A DNA stretch of 64,000 nt from Inia geoffrensis (GCA_036417435.1 CM070908.1:52733090-52797089), one strand, 5' to 3'; shown: positions 35,903-47,642, counted from the stretch's first letter. Numbers and translations are program-made. The notes: generated by a model from the letters alone, not told the origin.

Positions 35903-37348
35903 ATTAAAGATGATACAAACAGATGGAGATATATGCCATGTTCTTGGATTGGAAGAATCAACATTGTGAAAATGACTCCACTACCCAAAGCAATCTACAG
36001 ATTCAATGCAATCCCTATCAAACTACCAATGGCCTTTCTTACAGAACTAGAACAAAAAATTTCACAATTTGTATGGAAACACAAAAGACCCCGAATAGCC
36101 AAAGCAATCTTGAGAAAGAAAAATGGAGCTGGAGGAATCAGGCTCCAGGACTTCCGACTATACTACAAAGCTACAGTAATCAAGACAGTATGGTACTGGC
36201 ACAAAAACAGAACTATAGATCAATGGAACGGGATAGAAAGCCCAGAGATAAACCCACACACGTATGGTCACCTTACCTTTGATAAAGGAGGCAAGAATAT
36301 ACAACGGAGAAAAGACATCACCTTCGATAATTGGTGCTGGGAAAACTGGACAGCTACATGTAAAAGAATGAGACTAGAACACTCCCTAACACCATACACA
36401 AAAATAAACTCAAAATGGATTAAAGACCTAAACGTAAGGCCAGACAGTATGAAACTCTTAGAGGAAAACATAGGCAGAACACTCTATGACATAAATCACA
36501 GCAAGATCCTTTCTGACCCACCTCCTAGAGAAATGGAAATAAAAACAAAAATAAACAAGTGGGACCTAATGAAACTTAAAAGCTTTCGCACAGCAAAGGA
36601 AACCATAAACAAGACCAAAAGACAACCTTCAGAATGGGAGAAAATATTTGCAAATGAAGCAACTGACAAAGGATTAATCTCCAAAATATACAAGCAGCTC
36701 ATGCAGCTCAATATCAAAAAACACAACCCAATCCAAAAATGGGCAGAAGACCTAAATAAACATTTCTCCAAAGAAGATATACAGATTGTCAAGAAACACA
36801 TGAAAGGATGCTCAACATCACTAATCATTAGAGAAATGCAAATCAAAACTACAATGAGGTATCACCTCACACCGGTCAGAATGGCCATCATCAAAAAATC
36901 TACAAACAGTAAATGCTAGAGAGGGTGTGGAGAAAAGGGAACCCTCTTGCACTGTTGGTGGGAATGTAAATTGATACATCCACTATGGAGAACAGTATGG
37001 AGGTTCCTTAAAAAACTAAAAATAGAACTACCATATGACCCAGCAATCTCACTACTGGGCATATACCCTGAGAAAACCATAATTCTAAAAGAGTCATGTA
37101 CCACAATGTTCATTGCAGCACTATTTACAATAGCCAGGACATGGAAGCAACCTAAGTGTCCATCGACAGGTGAATGGATAAAGAAGATGTGGCACATATA
37201 TACAATGGAATATTACTCAGCCATAAAAAGAAAAGAAACTGAGTTATTTGTAGTGAGGTGGATGGACCTAGAGACTGTCATACCGAGTGAAGTAAGTCAG
37301 AAAGAGAAAAACAAATACTGTATGCTAACACATATATATGGAATCTGG
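35903..37348 (+). pseudogene. ORF2: L1 ORF2 C-terminal third, single nonsense break
   Basis: The frame is open from the L1 start to 36919, then a TAG at 36917-36919 replaces the tryptophan codon in the motif C-W-R-G-C. The same frame continues without a shift (from 36947) through HCWWECK, the [15 protein letters not shown] stretch and LTHIYGIW. The stop therefore falls inside the cysteine/histidine motif (CX3CX7HX4C) of the ORF2 C-terminal domain. The segment lacks the endonuclease and the RT catalytic core because of 5' truncation. The upstream ATG at 35870 lies in host DNA and is chance. Confidence 0.9.
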
Positions 37349-37724
37349 AAAAAAAAAAAAAAAAGGGTTCTGAAGAACCTAGAGACAGGACAGGAATAAA
37401 GACGCAGATGTAGAGAATGGACTTGAGGACACGGGGAGGGGGAAGGGTAAGCTGGGACGAAGTGAGAGAGTGGCATGGACATATATACACTACCAAATGT
37501 AAAATAGATAGCTAGTGGGAAGCAGCCACATAGCACAGGGAGATCAGCTCGGTGCTTTGTGACCACCTAGAGGGGTGGGGTAGGGAGGGTGGGAGGGAGA
37601 TGCGAGAGGGAGGAGATGTGGGGATATTTGTATATGCGTAGCTGACTCACTTTGTTATACAGCAGAAACTAACACACAATTGTAAAGCAATTATACCCCA
37701 ATAAAGATGTTTAAAAAAAAAAAA
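35903..37724 (+). mobile_element. Plus-strand L1, 5'-truncated, relatively well preserved
   Basis: It begins inside ORF2 at about 35903 and ends with 'ccaataaagatgttt' and a 16-base A-run. The TSD is aaaacaaatctggaa at 35888-35902 and the same word with one extra T at about 37725-37740. It is one of only two plus-strand L1s in the window. Confidence 0.93.
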
Positions 37725-37740
37725 AAAACAAATTCTGGAA

Positions 37741-39030
37741 GATTTGTAAGAATATACTAGATTGACCTTTCACATGTTCCACATGTCTTGAACCAGCGGT
37801 CTGGAAACTCCAAATCTTTCTTTTAATAATCCTCTTAATTTAGTTATTAACATTTAATATTTTAAACAAAAGCCTTTATGAAAAGAGAGTCTAGCCTTTT
37901 TTCCCATGGACCCAGAGAGAGAAAAATTTCATGTTCCTCTGACAAGTCAGTCAGAATCAAATCTTGCATCAGTGAACAGGTTTCAAAACCTCTGATTCCC
38001 ACTTCTAGAGGAAGTGGTATCTGAGCATGTCCTTATTCAGAAACAAGGTAAAACGTCTCATGTTTGTATGAACAATGTAGGAAGTGGTAGGGATGCTTCC
38101 TTCATTTGGTTTTGTGATGGGAATAACTCATGTTTCTCCCCTTCATAAGACATTTTCCTTTGTAACTTCAGTCTTCATAGTGAAGTTCAATAAACGACAA
38201 CAAAAATGATAGGAAAAAAAATCATCCTTTGGAAATGTTCATTAGTCAACCTATTGTTCCAAGAAGGCAGATGGAACTGTACTTTTTTCTTTCTCTTCCT
38301 TTTTCTCTGCCTCACCCCCAAATTGCCCTTGTGTTTCTTGGTGTAGTTTCCAAATCCGGTGAAAACCCATCACCTTCTAAAGTTGTCAAGGAATAAAAAA
38401 ATCAGAACCATGTGCAAGGTTGAGTAGTTAGATGGTGGTGCCCAATGCACTTCCCTTGGCCAAGAGTTACTCCATCTTTTGCCATTCTAGGGAAACCTCA
38501 TTTGGGATGTTCATGGCTTAGCAGCAGAAGGTGGAGGAAAAGCTCTCGATTTCTATTTTTATTCCCTCAGCCTTCCTTTCAGTATAACTTTCACATTTAT
38601 GCACCTGCCCACCAGGGACCTTATATACATTAATCACAGGGCGAGCCTCTCAGTGGGTACATCTGTACTTGTGGCTGCCATAAAAGAAAGTAATCAAGTT
38701 TCATGCCTGGTTTTGGTAGCATATGACTCATTTTCATGGCCCTAGAACTAAAACATGGTAGTTAAAACAGCAAAGTGATATTTATAGGGTAATTTTGATC
38801 AAGCCTGTCATAATTTTCTTTCCTGGGTAAGTCTGTATGTCCTTTGTTATAGCTCTAATTACACTGACAGCTTTCCAGAGGGAATGTTAGGGTAGAGGTT
38901 ATTTGAGTATGAAACCAAAGGTTTGACATCAGTTAAGAGTGAATGGTTTTTACTTCCTAACATATGTTTTAATGTAATGTAAGCTTATGGGCTGGTTTTC
39001 CTCCCTGAATACTATTATTTTAATTTCATT
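37741..39030. other. Unique DNA; possible conserved stretch at 38640-38960
   Basis: No repeat or gene was recognised. The part 38640-38960 is AT-rich, repeat-free and contains 'ctctaattacactgacagc' and 'tgactcattttcatgg'. It resembles noncoding regulatory DNA but nothing shows function. Confidence 0.35.
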
Positions 39031-39040
39031 TCATCATCTA

Positions 39041-39333
39041 TTTTTTAAAAACATCTTTATTGGAGTATAATTGCTTTACAGTGGTGTGTTAGTTTCTGCT
39101 GTATAACAAAGTGAATCAGCTATACGTATACAAATATCCCCATATCCCCTCCCTCTTGCCTCTCCCTCCCAACCTCCCTATCCCACCCCTCTAGGTGGTC
39201 ACAGAGCACGGAGCTGATCTCCCTGTGCTATGCGGCTTTGTAGTGACGTGGATGGAACTAGAGACTGTCATACAGAGTGAAGAAAGTCAGAAAGAGAAAA
39301 ATAAATACTGTATGCTAACACATATATATGGAA
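39041..39333 (-). mobile_element. 5'-inverted (twin-primed) short L1
   Basis: Bases 39041-39236 are the L1 3'UTR in minus orientation. Bases 39237-39333 are the end of ORF2 in plus orientation. The whole unit is flanked by the TSD tcatcatcta (39031-39040 and 39334-39343). That is the signature of twin priming. Confidence 0.93.
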
Positions 39334-39394
39334 TCATCATCTACTTTATGTTATTTTATTTTTAAAGGTTAAGCTCATAGAACAGTGCTGTCTT

Positions 39395-39529
39395 TTTTTG
39401 GTTTGTTTTTGTTTTTACTTGGCTGCACTGCGAGGCTTGCGGGATCTTAGTTCCCCAACCAGGGATTGAACCCAGGCCCCGGCAGTGAAAGTGCTGAGTC
39501 CTAACCGCTGGATGCCAGGGAATTCCCTT
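39395..39529 (-). mobile_element. CHR-type SINE (class C, short)
   Basis: A TTTG-rich tail complement, 'gcttgcgggatcttagttcc', the reversed B-box region 'gggattgaaccca' and the head near 39529 are present. Confidence 0.85.
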
Positions 39530-39544
39530 AATTTATTGTTTAAA

Positions 39545-39765
39545 AGATTATTTTATTGAAGTAGAGTTGATTTACAATGTTGTGTTAATTTCTGCTGTAC
39601 ATCAGAGTGATTCAGTTATATATATATATTCTTTTCCATTATGGTTTATCACAGGATATTGAATGTAGTTCCCTGTGCTATACAGTAGGGCCTTGCTGTT
39701 TATCCATCCTATATATAATAGTTTGCCTCTGCTAATCCCAAATGCCCAGTCCATCCGTCCCTGAC
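39545..39765 (-). mobile_element. Old L1 3'UTR fragment
   Basis: 'attgaagtagagttgattta', 'ttccattatggtttatcaca' and 'ctgctaatcccaaatgccca' identify the older L1 3'UTR also seen at 20151 and 49225. Confidence 0.82.
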
Positions 39766-40489
39766 ATCATTTATTTCATTTACTTTATCACTGAGGCAGA
39801 AGGAGAATTGTGCTGGTCTCTCCTCCCCCTGCCCAGGCCAGGGCAGCCTGAAACAGTATCCGTCAGTTAAGACATGAACTGATTGTGGGCTGTTCACCTC
39901 ACTCCCGTATCACCTCCCTACTGAAACTCTAGCTGCAGGCCTCCGTCAGGTTACAAATTTAGCAGCACTTTTCCAGTGCCTTTCCCCTTTCCACATCACT
40001 CCAGGGATCTCTATTAACTTAACACACTAAAAATAGCACTGCAGAACTGCTGAATAGGTGAGGGTGACGGGCAGGGCCTGGGGAAGGCTAAATATTGCTC
40101 ACATTGATCAGAAACCTGGGCCCTGCTCCTGTGACGATTGCGGTTTGACACCAAGCTCATTAAAAATGTTTGTGCGTCTGTGGGTTTGAGAGGCAGGAGA
40201 GAGGAGTGCATCATGTCCAGGAGCCTGAGGAAGTGAGGATGCTGTTGCCGAGGTCTTTTCTTACCATCCTGGGGTTCCCTTTTCTTCTGAATTAATGCAG
40301 ATCTTGTGTGAGCCTGAATGGGACTTGTCTTCCCTCGTGGCAAGGGTTCTTAGCTGCGAATAAAGCCAACTCTCACCTTGCCTTTAATCCTGGGCATGGT
40401 GTAAAATCTTTTCTTCCGCAGAGTGTCATGGTCCTATCAAATAATAGATGGCAGTGTGTTTTACTTGCTTCAGGCTGAGCAGCTGGTGA
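39766..40489. other. Unassigned unique DNA
   Basis: I recognise no gene or repeat; the 109-codon frame at 40014-40343 (minus) has no domain. Confidence 0.5.
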
Positions 40490-40618
40490 GAAAAATTTAT
40501 GATCTGAAGTCTTCTCTGTTTGAGTCTTAATTCTACAGCATCTTAACTGTGCTGTCTTGGACTAGTAATTGAACCTCTCCAGCCTCCTATTTATAAAATA
40601 GGAATATTAATTGAAATT
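40490..40618 (+). mobile_element. MIR SINE, target of the L1-C insertion
   Basis: 'attctacagcatcttaactg', 'gtaattgaacctctccagcc' and 'ataaaataggaatattaatt' follow the MIR order in plus orientation. L1-C interrupts it, and the flank resumes at 46374. Confidence 0.6.
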
Positions 40619-40913
40619 TTATTTTATTTTTTTAACATCTTTATTGGAGTATAATTGCTTTACAATGGTGTGTTAGTTTCTGCTGTATAACAAAGTGAAT
40701 CAGCTATATGTATACATATATCCCCATATCCTTTCTCTCTTGCGTCTCCCTCCCATACTCCCTATCACACCTCTCTAGGTGGTCACAAAGCACCAACCTG
40801 GTCTCCCAGTGCTATGCGGCTGCTTCCCACTAGCTATCTATTTTACATTTGGTAGTATATATAAGTCCATGCCACTCTCTCACTTCGTCCCATCTTACCC
40901 TTCCCCCTCCCCG

Positions 40914-41173
40914 TGTCCATCAACAGATGAATGGATAAAGAAGATGTGGCACATATATACAATGGAATATTACTCAGCCATAAAAAGAAATGAAATTGAG
41001 TTATTTGGAGTGAGGTAGATGGACCTAGAGTCTGTCATACAGAGTGAAGTAAGTCAGAAAGAGAAAAACATATACTGTATGCTAACACATATATATGGAA
41101 TCTGAAAAAAAAAAATGGTTCTGAAGAACCTAGGGTCAGGACAGGAATAAAGATGCAGATGTAGAGAATGGAC
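40914..41173 (+). other. Inverted internal segment of L1-C
   Basis: This part reads in L1 sense on the plus strand (end of ORF2 with THIYGI plus the start of the 3'UTR), although the sequence on both sides is minus-strand L1. The left junction shares gtgtcc between both parents. It corresponds to about 330-580 of L1-A, and the L1 part equal to about 582-890 of L1-A is deleted. Confidence 0.9.
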
Positions 41174-44100
41174 TCATTGTAGTTTTGATTTGCATTTCTC
41201 TAATGATTAGTGATGTTGAACATCCTTTCATATGTTTCTTGGCAATCTGTATATCTTCTTTGGAGAAATGTCTATTTAGGTCTTCTGCCCGTTTTTGGAT
41301 TGGGTTGTTTGTTTTTTGATATTGAGATGCATGAGCTGCTTGCAAATTTTGGAGATTAATCCTTTGTTAGTTTTTTCTTTGCAAATGTTTTCTCCCGTTC
41401 TGAGGGTTGTCTTTTTGTCTTGTTTATGGTTTCCTTTGCTGTGCCAAACCTTTTGACTTTCATTAGGTCCCACTTGTTTATTTTTGTTTTTACTTTCGTT
41501 TCTCTAGGAGATGGGTCAAAAAGGATCTTACTGTGACTTGTGTCATAGAGTGTTCTGCCTATGTTTTCCTCTGAGAGTTTTATACTGTCTGGCCTTACAT
41601 TTAGGTCTTTAATCCATTTTGAGTTTATTTTTGTGTATGGTGTTAGGGAGTGTTCTACTTTCATTCTTTTACAAGTGGCTGTCCAGTTTTCCCAGCACCA
41701 CTTATTGAACACACTCTCTTTTCTCCATTGTATATTCTTGCCTCCTTTATCAAAGATAAGGTGACCATATCTGTGTGGGGTTATCTCTGGGCTTTCTGTC
41801 CTATTCCACTGATCTTTTGTGCTGGTACCATACTGTCTTGATTACTGTAACTTTGTAGTATAGTCTGAAGTCAAGCAGTCTGATTCCTCCAGCTCCATTT
41901 TTCTTTCTCAAGGTTGCTTTGGCTACTTGGGGTCTTTTGTGTTTCCATCCAAATTGTGAAATTTTTTGTTCTAGTTCTATGAAAAATGCCATTGGTAGTT
42001 TGATAGGGATTGCATTGAATCTGTAGATAGCTTTGGGTAGTAGAGTCATTTTCACAATGTTGATTCTTCCAATCCAAGAACATGGTATATTCTTCCAATC
42101 CAAGAACATGGTATATCTATCCATCTGTTTGTATCAACTTTAATTTCTTTCGTCAGTGTCTTATAGTTTTCTGCATACTGGTCTTTTGTCTCCTTAGGTA
42201 GGTTTATTCCTAGGTGTTTTATTCTTTTTGTTGCAGTGGTAAATGGGAGTGTTTCCTTAATTTCTCTTTCAGATTTTTCATCATTAGTGTATAGGAATGC
42301 AAGAGATTTCTGTGCATTAATTTTGTATCCTCCTACTTTACCAAATTCATTGATTAGCTCTAGTAGTTTTCTGGTAGCATCTTTGGGATTCTCTATGTAT
42401 AGTATCATGTCATCTGCAAACAGTGCCAGTTTTACTTCTCTTTTCCAATTTGGATTCCTTTTATTTCTTTTTCTTCTCTGATTGCTGTGGCTAAAACTTC
42501 CAAAACTATGTTGAATAATAGTGGTGAGAGTGGGCAACCTTGCCTTGTTCCTGATCTTAGAGGAAATGGTTTTAGTTTTTCACCATTGAGAATGATGTTG
42601 GCTGTGGTTTTGTCATATATGGCCTTTATTATGTTGAAGAAAGTTCCCTCTATGCCTACTTTCTGCAGGATTTTTATCATAAATGGGTGTTGAATTTTGT
42701 CAGAAGCTTTTTCTGCATCTGTTGAGATGATCATATGGTTTTTCTCCTTCAGTTTCCTCAGTTTATCACATTGATTGATTTGTGTATATTGAAGAATTCT
42801 GCCTTGCTGGGATAAACCCCACTTAATCATGGTGTATGATCCTTTCAGTGTGTTGTTGGATTCCGTTTGCTAGTATTTTGTTGAGGATTTTTGCATCTAT
42901 GTTCATCAGTGATATTGGCCTGTAATTTTCTGTTTTTGTGACATCTTTGTTTGGTTTTGGTATCGGGGTGATGGTGACCTCATAGAATGAGTTTGGGAAT
43001 GTTACTCCCTCTGCTCTATTTTGGAAGAGTTTGAGAAGGATAGGTGTTAGCTCGTCTCTAAATCTTTGATAGAATTTACCTGTGAAGCTATCTGGTCATG
43101 GGTTTTTGTTTGTTGGAAGATTTTTAATCACAGTTTCAATTTCAGTGCTTGTGATTGGTCTGTTTATATTTTCTATTTCTCCTGTTTCAGTCTCAGAAGG
43201 TTGTGCTTTTCTAAGAATTTGTCCATTTCTTCCAGGTTGTCCATTTTATTGGCATATAGTTGCTTGTAGTAATCTCTCATGATCCTTTGTATTTCTGCAG
43301 TGTTGGTTGTTACTTTTTGTTTTTCATTTCTAATTCTATTGATTTTAAGTCTTCTCTCTTTCTTTCTTGATGAGTCTGGCTAATGGTTTACCAATTTCGT
43401 TTATCTTCTCAAAGAAGCAGCTTTTATTATTTTTTATTTTTATTTTTATTTTTGGCAGTACACGGGCCTCTCACTGTTGTGACCTCTCCCATTGTGGAGC
43501 ACAGGCTCCGGACGCACAGGCTCAGTGGCCATGGCTTGCAGGCCCAGCTGCTCCGTGGCATGTGGGATCTTCCCTGACCGGGGCACGAACCCGTGTTTCC
43601 TGCATCGGCAGGCAGACTCTCAACCACTGCGCCACCAGGGAAGCCCAGAAGTAGCTTTTAGTTTTATTGATCTTTACTATCATTTCCTTCTTTGCTTTTC
43701 ATTTATTTCTGATCTGATTTTTATGATTTCTTTCCTTCTCTTAACTTTGGGGTTTTTTTCTTCTTTCTATAATTGCTTTAGATGTAAGGTTAGGTTGTTT
43801 ATTTGTGATGTTTCTTTTTTCTTGAGGTAGGATTGTATTGCTGTATACTGCTCTCTTAGAATTGCTTTTGCTGCATCCCATAGATTTTGGGTTATTGTGT
43901 TTTCCTTGTCATATGTTTCTAGGTATTTTTTGATTTCCTCTTTGATTTTTTCAGTGATCTCTTGGTTATTTAGTAGTGTATTGTTTAGTCTCCATGTGTA
44001 TGTGTGTTTTACAATTTTTTCTTATAATTGATATTTAGTCTTATAGCGTTGTGGTCAGAAAGGATACTTGATATGATTTCAATTTTCTTAAATTTACCAA

Positions 44101-44728
44101 GGCTTGATTTGTGACCCAGGATATGCTATGTCCTGAAGAATGTTCCGTGAGCACTTGTGAAGAAATTATATTCTGTTGATGGAATGGAATGTCCTATAAA
44201 TATCAATTAAGTCTATCTTGTTTAATGTATCATTTAAAGCTTGTGTTTCCTTATTTATTTTCATTTTGGATGATCTGTCCATTGGTGAAAATGGGGTGTT
44301 AAAGTCCCCTACTATGATTGTGTTACTGTCAATTTCTCCTTTTATGGCTGTTAGTATTTGCCTTATGTATTGAGGTGCCCTTATGTTGGGTGCATAACTA
44401 TTTCTAATTGTTACATGTTCTACTTGGATTGACATGTAGTGTAGTGTCCTTCTTTGTCTCTTGTCATAGTCTTTATTTTAAAGTCTATTTTGTCTGATAT
44501 GAGAATTGCTACTCCAGCTTTCTTTTGGTTTCTATTTGCATGGAATATCTTTTTCCATCCCCTCACTTTCAGTCTATATGTGTCCCTAGGTCTGAAGTAT
44601 GTCTCTTGTAGACAGCATATATACTAGTCTTGTTTTTATATCCATTCAGCCTGTCTGTATCTTTTGTTTGGAGCATTTTATCCTTTTACATTTAAGGTAG
44701 TTATCGATACGTAAGTTCCTATTCCCAT
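41174..44728 (-). pseudogene. ORF2: L1-C ORF2, decayed
   Basis: The ATG is at 44728 by alignment with L1-D. Readable blocks include 44166-44435 (endonuclease), 42432-42830 and 42052-42537 (RT, with FADD intact at 42409-42420), and 41356-41712 (C-terminal part). Breaks include a stop shortly after the start (in the codons following ITTLNVKG), a SINE at 43427-43646, and a 26-bp tandem duplication at 42064-42115 that shifts the frame. The C-terminal end is displaced into the inverted segment 40914-41173. Confidence 0.87.
43427..43646 (-). mobile_element. CHR-type SINE (class A) nested in L1-C
   Basis: The tail complement is a T/TTTTA-repeat. The TSD agaagcagctttta (43413-43426) returns with one mismatch at 43647-43660. 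Confidence 0.95.
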
Positions 44729-44786
44729 TTTCTTAATTGTTTTGGGTTTGTTATTGTAGGTCTTTTCCTTCTCTTGTGTTTCTTGC

Positions 44787-45680
44787 CTAGAGAAGTTCCT
44801 TTAGGACTTGTTGTAAAGCTGGTTTTGTGGTGCTGAATTCTCTTAGCTCTTGCTTGTCTGTAAAATTTTTACTTTCTCTGTTGAATATGAATGAGATCCT
44901 TGCTGGGTAGAGTAATCTTGGTTGTTGGTTTTTCCCTTTCATCAGTTTAAGTATGTCCTACCACTCCCTTCTGGCTTGTAGAGTTTCTGCTGAATGATCA
45001 GCTGTTAATCTTATGGGGATTCCCTTGTATGTTATTTGTTGCTTTTCCCTTGCTGCTTTTAATATTTTTTCTTTGTATTTAATTTTTGATAGTTTGATTA
45101 ATATGTGTCTTCGTTGTTTCTCCTTGGATTTATCCTGTGTGGGGCTCTCTGCACTTCCTGGACTTGATTGACTATTTCCTTTCCCATATCAAGGAAGTTT
45201 TCAAGTATAATCTCTTAAAATATTTTCTCCATCCCTTTTTTTTTCCTCTTCTTCTTCTGAGACCCCTATAATTCGAATGTTAGTGTGTTTAATGTTGTCC
45301 CAGAGGTGTCTGAGACTGTCCTCAAGTCTTTTCATTCTTTTTTCTTTATTCTGATCAGTGGCAGTTATTTCCACTATTTTATCTTCCAGGTCACTTATCC
45401 GTTCTTCTGCCTCAGTTATTCTGCTATTGATTCCTTCTAGAGAATTTTAAATTTCATTTATTGTGTTGTTCATCATTGTTTGTTTGCTCTTTAGGTCTTC
45501 TTGCTCTTTGTTAAACATTTCTTGTATTTTCTCCATTCTACTTCCAAGATTTTACATCATCTCTACTATCATTACTCTGAATTCTTTTTCAGGTAGACTG
45601 CTGGTTTCCTCTTCATTTGTTTGCTCTGTTGGGTTTTTACCTTGCTCCTTCATCTTCTGTGTATTTCTCTGTCTTCTCAT
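44787..45680 (-). pseudogene. ORF1: L1-C ORF1, decayed
   Basis: Start at 45680 and stop TAG (complement of 44787-44789) give an 894-bp span, the normal ORF1 length. The codon that is TAA in L1-A and L1-D reads AAT here (within LEGINS), and the codon that is TGA there reads CGA. L1-C decayed by other changes. Confidence 0.85.
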
Positions 45681-46361
45681 TTTGCTTCACTTACTGTGTT
45701 CGGGATCTCCTTTTCGCAGGCTGCAGGTTCGTAGTTCCCGTTTTGGGTGCCTGCCCCCAGTGGGTAAGGTTGGTTCAGTGGGTTGTTTAGGCTTCCTTGT
45801 TGTGGGGACTGGTGCCTGTGTTGTGGTGGATGAGGCTGGATCTTGTCTTTCTGGTGGGCAGGGCTGCATCCAGTGGTGTGTTTTGGGGTAACTGTGTAAT
45901 TATTATGGTTTTGGGCAGCCTCTCTGCTCTTGGGTGGGGTTGTATTCCTCTCTTGCTACTTGTCTGGCATAGGGTGTCCAGCACTGTAGTTTACTGGTCG
46001 TTGAGAGGAGCTGGGTTTTAGCATTGAGTTGGAGATCTCTGGGAGAGCTTCATCATTTGATATTACATGGGGCTGAGAGGCCTCTGGTGGAGCAATATCC
46101 TGAACTCGGTTTTTCCACCCCAGAGGTTCAGACGTGATACCCAGCTGGAGCACCAAGACTGTGTCAGCCACACAGCCAAGTACATGGGGAATTTCTTGTC
46201 TTTTGGGGTGTCTGAGATCTTCTGCTAGCATTCAGTAGGTGTTCTGTCAGAGTTGTTCCCATGTAGATGTATTTTTTTTTTTTTAGGTGTAGTTTTGATG
46301 TTTTTGTGGGGAGGAAGGTGATCTCCACATCTTACTCCTCCGCCATCTTGAAGGTTCCCCC
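45681..46361 (-). promoter_or_regulatory. L1-C 5'UTR, short, spliced-looking
   Basis: The first ~185 nt of the L1 (46361 to 46176) join directly to the ORF1-proximal 5'UTR at 46175. The AAGATGGC start box is at the complement of 46342-46349. The joint equals the L1-D donor exon fused to the L1-D acceptor at 56002, with no extra base. Confidence 0.75.
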
Positions 46362-46481
46362 TTAATTGAAATTAACATCTCTCTCACTGGTGTTTGCAAA
46401 TTCAGATGGGATAGCCTTGAGTGTTTGGGGAACTATAAATAGCTGTAGTACTTCCTAAATACCTGTAGTATTAGTCTGATG

Positions 46482-46981
46482 GTTAATTGTATGTGTCAAC
46501 TTGACTGTGCTAAGGGATGCACAGATAGGTGGTAAAGCATTATTTCTGGGCGTGTCTGTGAGCATGTTTCCAGATAAGATTAGTATTTGAATCAGTGAAC
46601 AGCGTAATGAAGATCACCTTCACCAGTGTGGGTGGGCATCATCCAATCTGGTGGAGGCTCTAATAGAACAAAATGGTGGAGGAAGGGCACATTCACTCTT
46701 TCTGCTGGAGCTTGGACATTCATCTTCTTCTGCCCTTGGACATCAATACTCCTGGTTCTCAGGTCTTCAGGCTAGGACTGGGATGTACACCATTGACTAA
46801 CCTGTTTCTCACGCCCGTGGGCTTGGACTGGACTTACATTGCCAGCTTTCTTGGGCCTTCATCTTGCAGATGAAGTTGCCTCCATAATTGCATGAGCCAG
46901 TTCCTCAAAATAAATCTCTTTCTTTATATCTATATACATCCTATGGGACCTGTTTCTCTGGAGAACCTTGACTGACATAAT
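46482..46981 (+). mobile_element. MLT2-like solo LTR (ERVL)
   Basis: The 5' end 'ggttaattgtatgtgtcaac' and the 3' end 'ttctctggagaaccttgact' are intact-looking, with 'gtgggtgggcatcatccaat' between. An AATAAA signal lies at about 46910 inside 'caaaataaatctctttc'. The length (about 500 bp) suits an ERVL-type LTR. No internal viral gene is present. Confidence 0.75.
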
Positions 46982-47642
46982 GAAGTTGAACCTAAAGGAA
47001 ATGCTAATAGTCAACCAATTTTGTCCTATGAAAATGGCCATTTCATATGGTTCAACCTTATATATTAATAAGAGGTTTTGGAAAGTCTTTGTTCGCTTCT
47101 CTGAATTGTTCCTGTGAGACAGAAAGATTATAAGCAACCTTATTTTAGTGCCTGGGGAAATCTAGGTTTCAAAGGTTACTTGTACCAAGTTGTTTAAAAG
47201 TCCGTGACTGGAACCCGTTCTCCCGTTACTCAGTCTGTGGTTTCTTGACCTTGCCCTCCTCTTTAAGGGCCTGAGCTGAAAATGAGAAGCTGGAGAAAGA
47301 ATGTGATAAAAAGCCATTTCCCCAGCAGTTGAGTGGAGTGTAATATGAGAGGTCACAGCCTCTGTAACAAATACCATCTTAAGGAGTGGTCCTCATGTAA
47401 AGCACGCATTCTTGAGCTGATGCCAGCTGTCCTAAAAGGATGACTCTTTCCGTCACTGGGTGAACCTCTGCTGGGCTACTGAATACTGTTACTTGTGTGT
47501 CTTGTCTCTCAGAATCATCAGAATCACCAATATGCATGGCTCAGGGCTGACCTGGGGATCCGAGGGTGGGGCTCCCCAGTGAGACGGCTTAGCTTGTCTG
47601 GGTCAGAGGATGGTCCATCCTGGGCTTGCCTTTGGCTCAGAC
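46982..47642. other. Unassigned unique DNA
   Basis: I recognise no gene or repeat. Confidence 0.5.

Larger units (their letters stand above)
40619..46361 (-). mobile_element. L1-C: LINE-1 with both ends, internal inversion, nested SINE and spliced-looking 5'UTR
   Basis: The TSD ttaattgaaatt lies at 40607-40618 and 46362-46373. The order on the minus strand is 5'UTR (45681-46361), ORF1 (44787-45680), ORF2 (from 44728) and 3'UTR. Bases 40914-41173 are inverted, and about 300 bp next to them are missing. A class A SINE sits at 43427-43646. The 5'UTR is only about 680 bp because a 1331-nt segment, present in L1-D at 56003-57333, is absent at 46175/46176. Confidence 0.93.

Noticed and set aside
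46482..46981. Possible full endogenous retrovirus
   Set aside because: Only a single LTR is present, with no internal genes or second LTR on either side.
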